NCBI GenBank assembly: GCA_003518755.1
Contig: DOYA01000093.1
Location: 10,307-24,886 of the forward strand
Reading direction: 5' to 3'
Origin: Clostridiales bacterium
GTDB taxonomy: Bacteria; Bacillota; Clostridia; TANB77; CAG-508
DNA: 14,580 bases
Part shown: positions 1 to 6,549 of the stretch, one piece after another
Numbering within the stretch: the stretch's first letter is position 1
How the letters are laid out: every line of letters starts with the position of its first letter
Notes under the pieces: model-generated
The model's input: only the letters and a program-made list of their open reading frames with translations
The model's database searches: none
Told to the model about the DNA's origin: nothing
Translations under genes and position numbers: made by a program

Positions 1-371
1 TATTTTAATACACTTTTTTCATAAGATAATGTATTTGCAACATTTTTTAATTTAATTGGCTCTACTGAATCAAATTTATCTAGTATTATTTCATTTTTTG
101 AATTAATTATATTAACTTTTTCACCTTTATAACACGCAAATAAATCTATACTTGGATTTGGAATAATAATTTTATCAAAACTTGCTTCTAAAATTACCTC
201 TCCATTTTCATCTAAAACTCCATATAGATTATTGTCTTTGAATATATAATACTTAAAATTTGATATTTCTTCAATTTTAATCTCATATTTTTTTTCTAAA
301 TTGTTTTTAATAGCAAAAGCTCCTACAATTAAAATAATAATTACAATAAAAAAAGCACAAAATCTTTTCAT
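1..371 (-). CDS. Membrane-anchored WG-repeat protein, 3' end cut by window
   Basis: The frame is open from the ATG at 371 to the window edge, giving 123 codons with no stop. The first 20 or so residues (MKRFCAFFIVIIILIVGAFA) form a short basic stretch and a hydrophobic segment, a signal peptide or N-terminal anchor, so the rest should lie outside the membrane. The visible remainder has the rhythm of WG (KWG) beta-repeats: 'LYGVLDENGEVILEASFDKI' at about residues 47-66, then 'VNIINSKNEIILDKFDSV'. WG repeats are a common module of unknown ligand. A GAGGT ribosome-binding site (378-382) sits 6 bases before the chosen ATG; an in-frame ATG at 377 is too close to it. It has its own promoter and lies after a terminator, so it is not in the adhesin operon. 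The specific function is unknown. Confidence 0.8.
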   Translation of the reverse strand, partial: MKRFCAFFIVIIILIVGAFAIKNNLEKKYEIKIEEISNFKYYIFKDNNLYGVLDENGEVILEASFDKIIIPNPSIDLFACYKGEKVNIINSKNEIILDKFDSVEPIKLKNVANTLSYEKSVLK

Positions 372-403
372 AAACATACCTCAATTTTTTTATTTTCTTT
401 ATT

Positions 404-432
404 ACTATACAACAAAAAAAAATATAATTCAA
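404..432 (-). promoter_or_regulatory. Probable sigma-A promoter of the WG-repeat gene
   Basis: On the minus strand, TTGAAT (432-427) and TATAGT (409-404) are separated by exactly 17 bases that include a run of nine T. Each box differs from the vegetative consensus at one or two positions. The -10 box ends 32 bases before the ATG at 371, leaving room for a start of transcription near 397 and the GAGGT site. It lies just past the operon terminator, as expected for a new transcription unit. Confidence 0.7.
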
Positions 433-442
433 GTAGAATTTT

Positions 443-498
443 AAAAATGGTAAGAAGTCAGAGGTTGGAATCACACTTCCTACCTCTGACCTCTTACC
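443..498 (-). terminator. Rho-independent terminator closing the adhesin A operon
   Basis: Bases 449-465 and 482-498 form a 17-pair inverted repeat with one G-U pair in the minus-strand RNA, extended inwards by GGAA/TTCC around a short loop. On the minus strand the stem is followed by ATTTTT (448-443). It lies 28 bases after the stop of the adhesin tail at 527. The plus-strand side has no comparable T run, so it is read as one-directional. The long stem is stronger than most, and a small dispersed repeat cannot be excluded. Confidence 0.85.
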
Positions 499-526
499 TC
501 AATTTGCAATAAATTCTTGTAAAGAA

Positions 527-2731
527 TTACTTATTTTTAATTACAAATTTTTTAATTAGAATTAATCCACACACTACTATTATTAATGCAACTCCTGAAA
601 TACAATAAATCATTAAATTCTTATTTTCCCCTGTTGAAGTATAAATTGATACTGTTGCATTAGCTGTATCTGCTTCTTGTGTATCTTTGTTACCAACAAT
701 ATAACTTCCTGAACGACATTCATATTGTGGTGTTAGAGTAATATTACTTATTCCAATAATTTCTGAGTAACTTTCCCAACCAAGTATTCCATCAGAATTT
801 GATAATAAATTATTTACAGTAAATTCATATTCCTCTGTACTAGATTTTTCTCTATCATAACACTCTGGTAACAAACCTACATCTGGCATGAATATTTCTT
901 GTTTATAATTTTTATTTGCATTTATAACTTCTTCACTAAAATAGTCCGTTTTTTCTCCTCTATAGAAAATTACATTTTCACTTTGATTATCATAAGAAGC
1001 ATTTTGATTATTAATATAATCTACTATTTTTGTAACTTTTGTTTCTATAGGTTCTAGTGGATTTCCGCTATCATCAGTGTTAATTCCATATTTATAATAT
1101 TTTTCAGAAGCATAATCTAATTCTGATTCATTATGAGCTGAAAGCATATAAGTTACAATAGCATTAGAGCCATAAATATATGTAGGATCTAACTCAAGTT
1201 TTGAATTACTATCATTTATTCGTGCAACATTTGGTGAAACTGTTTCATCATTTGGATTTCCGTTTATTATTGTTGTACCATTTTGTAATGTTAATTTAAT
1301 ATTCTTTATTTTCTTTCTTAAAGTAATATTAACACGTGGTCTTTCAATAATACCAAAACTCATGCCTGAACAATTTGTTCTTAAAGGATTGGCTACATTA
1401 GGGTCATTAAGTAAATTTGAATTTATTTCATCTTCAGGTATATATTCAAAATGAACATCCATATTTGGACTATTTGCACTAATAATAGCATTATTATTTT
1501 TTGTAGAATACATGTAATTTAATTCTATGTTTTTATTATTTTCATCAAATCTTGAATTAATATCATTTGTAATATTATTTATAGTTATATCTACATCTGA
1601 TGCAATAGAATTGTTTTTATCTATTTCATCTAAAAACCATGTTTTTTCATTACTTGAATTAGCATTAACTACTTCACCTGTCATAATAGTTGATTTATAT
1701 TGACTTGTATTTATGCTATTATCATGTCCTTTGATTTTAGTTCCGATAGTTATTATATTGTTATTCAAATCTTTATATTTAGTTTCTCCATTACCATAAG
1801 TAAATTTTAAATAATATCTTCCTGGAACAACATCAGGTATTGTATACTTTCCATTTTGATCAGCTTTAACTATAGCATCTTTAACCACTGCTGACCAAAT
1901 ACCATTTTTTTGTTCTATTTTTCCTGTATATGCTTTTGCAATTCTTGGATTATCTTCAGATGAATTTGCATCCATTAAACTTACTATTACATCTGAAATA
2001 GTATTTTCTGCATCATCTTTTGTACCATTACCAATTCTTTCATTTGCACGTTCATCAGTTTTTAAGTCTTCAAATACTGTTCCAGAAATTGTTCTAGTAT
2101 CAGCTAATTGCCAAATGATTCCTAATGCTCCACTTGATTTATCATAATTCATTGTTCTATGATCATACTGTTTATTATCTTTCCAGTTCTTGTCATTTCT
2201 TGTATAAATATGATATCCAGATGCTTTTGCAACAGTTGGTACATTTTCATATATAGAATATAATTCTTCATCTGTTAAACGAACTTTATCTCTTAAAAAT
2301 TCATCTTTTACTTTAAATTGTATATATGTACTGTCATCTGTGTTAGGTAATAACCCTGAATTAAATAATTTTTCAGTCTTTTCGAAATGATAATTTGCCG
2401 TGTTTTCATTTATACTTTCCCAATTTCTCATTTCTAAATTAACAATATCATCATGTAAATTATCCCAATTTAATTCATATCTCTTATTGTCAAATGTATC
2501 TATAAGTGATGTCAATTTTAAGCTATGTTCTTTATATAAATTTGGAATATTATGAGTAGTATCATTAAGTACATTTATTCTATATACAACGTAAACTTTA
2601 AACTTGTCTTCTTCTTGTCTTCCTTCTACAAAATTATATTTTATATCAGATGGATATAGTTTTTGTGTAAATGTTCTTGCTGAGTTTTGATATGCAACTG
2701 TAGATTGAGTGGCTTTTGTGTCATCTTCCAT
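527..2731 (-). CDS. Adhesin A, C-terminal piece with wall-sorting tail (frame-broken)
   Basis: This 734-codon frame starts at an ATG, but the same frame is open back to 2782. There is no signal peptide, and the nearest purine-rich site (GCGGAG) is too far from the ATG, so it is unlikely to be translated alone. About residues 22-200 form a module shared with the paralogue ('LYPSDIKY', 'VYVVYRINV', 'LIDTFDNKRYEL'). Residues 214-350 form an SdrD_B-like domain ('ISGTVFED' ... 'DQNGKYTIPDVVPGRYYLKF'). Residues 460-690 are a DUF11-like stalk ('YGSNAIVTYMLSAHN'). The tail is YTSTGENKN (YTSTG at 697-701), a hydrophobic span and a KK-rich end. It aligns with MPTTGENRD of the paralogue but has lost the proline of an LPXTG-type motif. 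The stalk contains scattered cysteines (for example NCSG, ECYD, YECR). The stop is 28 bases from the operon terminator. Confidence 0.85.
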   Translation of the reverse strand: MEDDTKATQSTVAYQNSARTFTQKLYPSDIKYNFVEGRQEEDKFKVYVVYRINVLNDTTHNIPNLYKEHSLKLTSLIDTFDNKRYELNWDNLHDDIVNLEMRNWESINENTANYHFEKTEKLFNSGLLPNTDDSTYIQFKVKDEFLRDKVRLTDEELYSIYENVPTVAKASGYHIYTRNDKNWKDNKQYDHRTMNYDKSSGALGIIWQLADTRTISGTVFEDLKTDERANERIGNGTKDDAENTISDVIVSLMDANSSEDNPRIAKAYTGKIEQKNGIWSAVVKDAIVKADQNGKYTIPDVVPGRYYLKFTYGNGETKYKDLNNNIITIGTKIKGHDNSINTSQYKSTIMTGEVVNANSSNEKTWFLDEIDKNNSIASDVDITINNITNDINSRFDENNKNIELNYMYSTKNNNAIISANSPNMDVHFEYIPEDEINSNLLNDPNVANPLRTNCSGMSFGIIERPRVNITLRKKIKNIKLTLQNGTTIINGNPNDETVSPNVARINDSNSKLELDPTYIYGSNAIVTYMLSAHNESELDYASEKYYKYGINTDDSGNPLEPIETKVTKIVDYINNQNASYDNQSENVIFYRGEKTDYFSEEVINANKNYKQEIFMPDVGLLPECYDREKSSTEEYEFTVNNLLSNSDGILGWESYSEIIGISNITLTPQYECRSGSYIVGNKDTQEADTANATVSIYTSTGENKNLMIYCISGVALIIVVCGLILIKKFVIKNK

Positions 2732-2744
2732 ATTTATTACAAAA

Positions 2745-2782
2745 TTATCTCCGCATTCTATATGTGAAGTTATAATTTCCTC
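2745..2782 (-). other. Frame break 2 in adhesin A
   Basis: The middle frame ends at TAA (2747-2745); the downstream frame has been open since the TAA at 2785-2783, so any frame change must lie in this 38-base window. The paralogue reads 'YKYQHGENPV' here. Adhesin A reads 'FTY' in the upstream frame and 'ECGDNFV' in the downstream one, so one surplus base near 2759 (TAT-A-GAA), or loss of an AT pair from a short TA run, explains the split. The window has no run of one base longer than three. Confidence 0.75.
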
Positions 2783-4895
2783 TTACAATTTTAACATATT
2801 CTATCTGTTGTCCTACACTAAATGATGGTTCTATTTTTTTAATTAATCCAAGGTTTATATTTTCTATTGTATATGTTTCTGAATTAAAATAACTTGTAAG
2901 TAATCTTTGATTCTGTGGTGCATTTTGACTATTCTTTATTGTATCTAAATTTATTTCAGAAATATTAGATTGATAAGTAATAGCTTTTCCTGGATAATCT
3001 CCATTTGTATCTAATCCTGATAAGTTTCCATCATATAATTCACCCATGTTGTTTTCTCCACCAGTTGAAATTATTTCTTTTTCTTGTGCCTTAGAATTAA
3101 TTTCTACATTTTCTCCTTCAAATGGAGCTACAGTAATAAATTCTTTATTATCATAAACAAATTCCACATAATAATATGCAAGTTCCCAATATGTAAACTT
3201 TTCACCATTTGCTTTGGTCTTAAATTCATATTCTCCATTTTCATTTGTAGTTGTAGTTGCAATTAATTCATTTTTTCCATCTTTATTTGAATATAGATTT
3301 ACAGTTATAGGTATATCTAATAGTTTATCATTATTATCTTTATCATATATATTGTTTATATTATTTACTTTTCCATCTGGATTATCTATCCAAACTTTAC
3401 CTTTTATACCACCAGAAACATATCTAATATTAGATGCCGTATATATTACATCATTATTTTGATCATCAATTTTTTGATTTCCTAAAAATACCCAATCATC
3501 ATCACCTAAATCAGAAGATCCTTCGCTTTGCATATGATATCCTGGTTGTTCTTTTGGATTATATCCAGATGGAGTATTAGTTTCATAAATGTAATAATCT
3601 CCACTTAAAAGTCCATCAATTTCTATTTTTCCAGTATCTCCAATTGTAAATGCAGTGGCATCTTCATAAAAACTATATGTATATATGATATTATCATTAT
3701 CTAATTCTACCTCTTTAAGCCATCCTGAATTTGTCTCTCCATCATCTAATGAAGTACCATATATTTTTATTTCTGCACCTTTTAGTCTTAATATTTCATT
3801 TTGATTTAAATCTTCATTATAGCTTCCATCTTTCTTTTCAATAGTAAGCTTATAACTCTTTGGCTTTGTAGAATTGTTAGTAGCCTCAATTGTTATTTCT
3901 CTTTTTCCATTAGTATCAAATTCAGCGTACAATGGTGTTTGTGTTGATACTTTTTTTAACTTAAATTTCAAATTATCATATGTTAAATTGTTATAAATGT
4001 TAATACTAGCTCCTTCAGTATTATTTTCATTTCTTATATCTGTCACGGTTTTCTCAATATGTAATCCATAATTATTATTTGCTCTAGATGCAAAATTATA
4101 AACATTTGTGCCAATTTTTTTGATTTGCCACAATTGATAATTATTACCTTCATATTCTGTACTTATAACATTTCCTTTAATACTTATAGTATTATCTTCT
4201 ATAGTTATTGGCCAATATACACTACCACTTTTTGCTAAAATTAAATAATATCCATGATCTACATACGATATTCTAAATTTAAATGTATCACTATCAATAA
4301 TTTTTCCAAATTTGATATCCCATTCGTCACTATTATATGCAGTTCTTTTAAATCCAAATGAGTCATTAATAAATGAAGCTATTTGATAATGTCCATTTTC
4401 TACTACTTCTGATTTATAATTTTCAGAAGTAATATTATTATTAATATTTGGCATCAAAGACTTAGAACCTAAATAAGCATATTTCCCTGATAAAAAGGTT
4501 CCTTTGTATGAGCTTGGCTTTCCACCCATATAATGATCTTGCATTTCTAATTGATATTTATCACTAGGTGTACTTGTTTCATATATATAATACATTCCAT
4601 ATGGTACATTTTCTATTTCTATTTTTCCATCTTTATTTGTTTTGAACTCATCGGCATTATTTACGTTATCTGTAACTGTTCCATCACTCTTTAGCCATTT
4701 AAAAGAATTGAAAGTATATCTTTTTTCTTTAGTTTGTACTAATACTTTAATTCCTACATTTTCAATTGGCTCATTTGTTAATTTATCTTTTTTTTCAATA
4801 GTTATTTTTGTATTTTTTCTATTTCTTATAGTATAAGTTGCATGATTAGTTCCCAAATAATATACCTCTTTATTATTCATTGTGCCGTTTACCAC
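2745..4895 (-). CDS. Adhesin A, middle piece: SpaA domains with inserted ricin-like trefoil (frame-broken)
   Basis: The first possible start is GTG at 4895; an ATG lies at 4880. Neither has a good ribosome-binding site, there is no signal peptide or wall tail, and the frame overlaps the upstream piece by 23 bases. Residues 15-27 ('ATYTIRNRKN') are the last strand of SpaA-1, whose earlier part is in the upstream frame. SpaA-2 starts at 'KITIEKKD' (about 30-37) and has its catalytic-type Glu106 in 'YYIYETSTP'. Its final strand 'ITIEATN' (334-340) comes only after residues 167-316, which look like a ricin-type beta-trefoil: three units of about 50 residues, 'GHYQIAS', 'QLW' at 254-256, 'GLHIEK' and 'GASINIY'. 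SpaA-3 covers about 349-490 (Lys354, Glu438, Asn489). An SdrD_B-like domain follows from 'KGKVWIDNPDG' (about 498). The last 40 residues match the paralogue ('TYTIENINLGLIKK'). Likely role: rod and binding part of a wall-anchored adhesin. Confidence 0.85.
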   Translation of the reverse strand: MVNGTMNNKEVYYLGTNHATYTIRNRKNTKITIEKKDKLTNEPIENVGIKVLVQTKEKRYTFNSFKWLKSDGTVTDNVNNADEFKTNKDGKIEIENVPYGMYYIYETSTPSDKYQLEMQDHYMGGKPSSYKGTFLSGKYAYLGSKSLMPNINNNITSENYKSEVVENGHYQIASFINDSFGFKRTAYNSDEWDIKFGKIIDSDTFKFRISYVDHGYYLILAKSGSVYWPITIEDNTISIKGNVISTEYEGNNYQLWQIKKIGTNVYNFASRANNNYGLHIEKTVTDIRNENNTEGASINIYNNLTYDNLKFKLKKVSTQTPLYAEFDTNGKREITIEATNNSTKPKSYKLTIEKKDGSYNEDLNQNEILRLKGAEIKIYGTSLDDGETNSGWLKEVELDNDNIIYTYSFYEDATAFTIGDTGKIEIDGLLSGDYYIYETNTPSGYNPKEQPGYHMQSEGSSDLGDDDWVFLGNQKIDDQNNDVIYTASNIRYVSGGIKGKVWIDNPDGKVNNINNIYDKDNNDKLLDIPITVNLYSNKDGKNELIATTTTNENGEYEFKTKANGEKFTYWELAYYYVEFVYDNKEFITVAPFEGENVEINSKAQEKEIISTGGENNMGELYDGNLSGLDTNGDYPGKAITYQSNISEINLDTIKNSQNAPQNQRLLTSYFNSETYTIENINLGLIKKIEPSFSVGQQIEYVKIVRGNYNFTYRMRR
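4873..4895 (-). other. Frame break 1 in adhesin A
   Basis: The N-terminal frame ends at TAA (4875-4873), while the middle frame is open only from 4895, after the TAA at 4898-4896. The change of frame is therefore confined to 23 bases. Skipping one base, for example the T in GAA-T-AAT-AAA, gives 'HNENKEVYYLG' and joins the two parts of one SpaA domain. No run of one base exceeds three here. No homologous segment of the paralogue is visible for this point, so the exact site is inferred from domain logic. Confidence 0.65.
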
Positions 4896-6525
4896 TTATA
4901 CTATAATAATTTTTTATTCTCAAATAATTACAATAGTTAACATTTGTGCCATCAGCAAATTTCCATGGTTTAAAATAATATTGAGTTCCATCTGCAAAAC
5001 ATACACCTGTAAAGTTTGCTTGAGATGACTGGCTTCCTATTAATACACTTTCTATTCCATTTCCATTTTTATCTACCATTTTCCAGCTATTATTAGTTAA
5101 TATGTTTGTATAATCAGAATTAGCTGAATATCCTGGCTGTCCTTTTAAAGAATATTCATTTGAACTTGTTGCCACTTCAAATATAAAATAATCTCCATAT
5201 GGTAAATAATCTAGTGTAAATTCTCCTTGATATTTACTTTGTCCAGTATAACCTTGTCCTGTTTCAAAATAATATGCATCACTCCATGAATTTGCTGTTG
5301 TAATATTATGAGTATTTGTATTATACCCAATCCATCCATCATATTTATTATCTTTTGTACCTTTTGCTAGTATTACAAATTTGCTCCCATCTAGCAAAGT
5401 ATTATCATCATAGTCAATTTTTCTTACTGTAATTTTACCACAAGCTTGTTTAACAGTAATATTAAATTCTTTTGGCTCTGGTGTTCCCTTTACTATTCTT
5501 ATTTGAGCTAAGTTTTGTGAATGATCTGCTCCAGTATCATCATACCATGGTATTATTTTTGCAGCAAATCCTTCTCCTGAATTTTCTACTGTATACTTAA
5601 CTGAATTTATTTTCACATCAAGGTCATCTCTAATTTTTACATAAACAGTAGTACCTTTTTTTATGTCTTGAACCAAAAGTTTTTCATTATAATCACTAGT
5701 TTTAAACAATCTGATTTCCTGTTTTAGTTGAGTTTCCCCATCATATGGTTCTGAATGATTAAAAGGTATAGTATAACTATTTCCATTACTGCAATTAAAT
5801 ACAATCTTTGTAATTTTACCTGAACATGATTGCATATTAAAGGATCCTGTTTTGTCACTCATTGTTAGTGCACTAGTACTAGCTTTAGGTGTACCTGCTG
5901 TAAATGATTTTGGTTGTTTAGCATCTTTTATTGCTTGATCCCAAATACTATTAGTGTATGTATTACCTGTACTAGCATTTTTAAAACATAATCGCATAAA
6001 ATATTTGGTATTATCACTACCATTTAATTTAGCATCTTGTTGCCAAAGCCAAAATGCTCCTTGCCATGTATTTGCTTTGGCAAAATCTTTACCGTTGGAT
6101 GCCCTTAAATCATAATATGCTTTATATCCTTTTGCAATTGTTTTTTTTGTACCATTTATTGTAACACTTCCATCAGTTAAATACTTTGCAAGCCATGCCA
6201 TCCTTCTATCAGTTTCATTTGCGTCATCACTTCTAAATTGCCAATAATATTTAGTTGATGTTAATACTGTTTTTCCATCAGAAGCATATTTATAACCTCC
6301 ATCAACTAACCTGAACTTATGTTTTACGCCCCATTCAAAACTATCTGCAATCTCTCCACAATAAAAATCTGTACTTGTAGAAAATTTGGATTTGTCAAAA
6401 GTTTCAAATTGTTGTTTTGTATCATAATTAAAACACACTTGTCTAGATGCATAAGAATAATTATTTTTTATTAAAACCATTATGAAAAGAATCAGTATAA
6501 AACTAATTATTTTGAATTTTTTCAT
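4873..6525 (-). CDS. Adhesin A, N-terminal piece: signal peptide, putative thioester domain, SpaA-1
   Basis: A strong site (AAAGGAGGGAG, 6544-6534) lies 8 bases before the ATG, and the gene follows its neighbour by 24 bases, so they form one operon. Residues 1-27 are a signal peptide ending 'NNYSYAS'. The next part resembles the thioester (TED/TQXA) domains at the tip of some Gram-positive adhesins. In those, a Cys-Gln thioester reacts with host protein; here Cys31 ('QVCFNYD') or Cys56 ('FYCGEI') and Gln155 in 'NTWQGAFWLW' are the candidates. The Q-x-A-x-W core fits the known motif but is not perfect. Residues 236-355 form an unassigned beta-rich linker. SpaA-1 starts at 'KITVRKID' (364-371) and has Glu450 in 'GDYFIFEVA'. 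Its last loop is enlarged and carries two 'FADGT' motifs (510-514, 523-527) and Cys509/Cys532. The frame stops before the final strand, which lies in the next frame. No wall tail is present, so this piece alone would be secreted, not anchored. Confidence 0.85.
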   Translation of the reverse strand: MKKFKIISFILILFIMVLIKNNYSYASRQVCFNYDTKQQFETFDKSKFSTSTDFYCGEIADSFEWGVKHKFRLVDGGYKYASDGKTVLTSTKYYWQFRSDDANETDRRMAWLAKYLTDGSVTINGTKKTIAKGYKAYYDLRASNGKDFAKANTWQGAFWLWQQDAKLNGSDNTKYFMRLCFKNASTGNTYTNSIWDQAIKDAKQPKSFTAGTPKASTSALTMSDKTGSFNMQSCSGKITKIVFNCSNGNSYTIPFNHSEPYDGETQLKQEIRLFKTSDYNEKLLVQDIKKGTTVYVKIRDDLDVKINSVKYTVENSGEGFAAKIIPWYDDTGADHSQNLAQIRIVKGTPEPKEFNITVKQACGKITVRKIDYDDNTLLDGSKFVILAKGTKDNKYDGWIGYNTNTHNITTANSWSDAYYFETGQGYTGQSKYQGEFTLDYLPYGDYFIFEVATSSNEYSLKGQPGYSANSDYTNILTNNSWKMVDKNGNGIESVLIGSQSSQANFTGVCFADGTQYYFKPWKFADGTNVNYCNYLRIKNYYSISGKRHNE

Positions 6526-6549
6526 TCTTTTTTCTCCCTCCTTTCCATA

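Larger units (their letters stand above)
527..6525 (-). pseudogene. Adhesin A: one ~2000-residue surface adhesin split by two +1 frame breaks
   Basis: The three reading frames 6525-4873, 4895-2745 and 2731-527 appear to be one gene. The first has a signal peptide and no wall tail, the middle has neither, and the last has a wall tail and no signal peptide. Neither later piece has a convincing ribosome-binding site. The middle-to-last junction aligns with one uninterrupted stretch of the paralogue at 14580-11282: the shared motifs 'TYTIENINLG', 'EPSF' and 'EY(V/I)K' run on to '(Q/K)LYPSD'. The first break falls inside a single SpaA domain. Two +1 shifts restore a frame of 1998 residues. Order of parts: putative thioester domain, SpaA-1, SpaA-2 with an inserted ricin-like trefoil, SpaA-3, SdrD_B-like, a module shared with the paralogue, a second SdrD_B-like, a DUF11-like stalk, YTSTG tail. 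There are no other stops in about 2000 codons, so decay, if real, is recent. Alternatives are errors in the sequence or programmed frameshifting. Confidence 0.8.

Noticed and set aside
449..498. Inverted repeat as insertion-sequence end or attachment site
   Set aside because: It is a simple short-loop hairpin followed by a T run right after an operon end; no transposase, second copy or target duplication is seen.
4878..4895. Independent start (GTG 4895 or ATG 4880) for the middle adhesin A piece, as translational coupling
   Set aside because: No Shine-Dalgarno site, no signal peptide, and the first residues complete the SpaA domain of the upstream frame. Coupling cannot be fully excluded but would give a useless cytoplasmic product.
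6433..6445. Lipobox around Cys31 of the N-terminal adhesin A piece
   Set aside because: The residues before the Cys (ASRQV) do not fit L-(A/S/T)-(G/A)-C, and a normal signal-peptide end lies just upstream.
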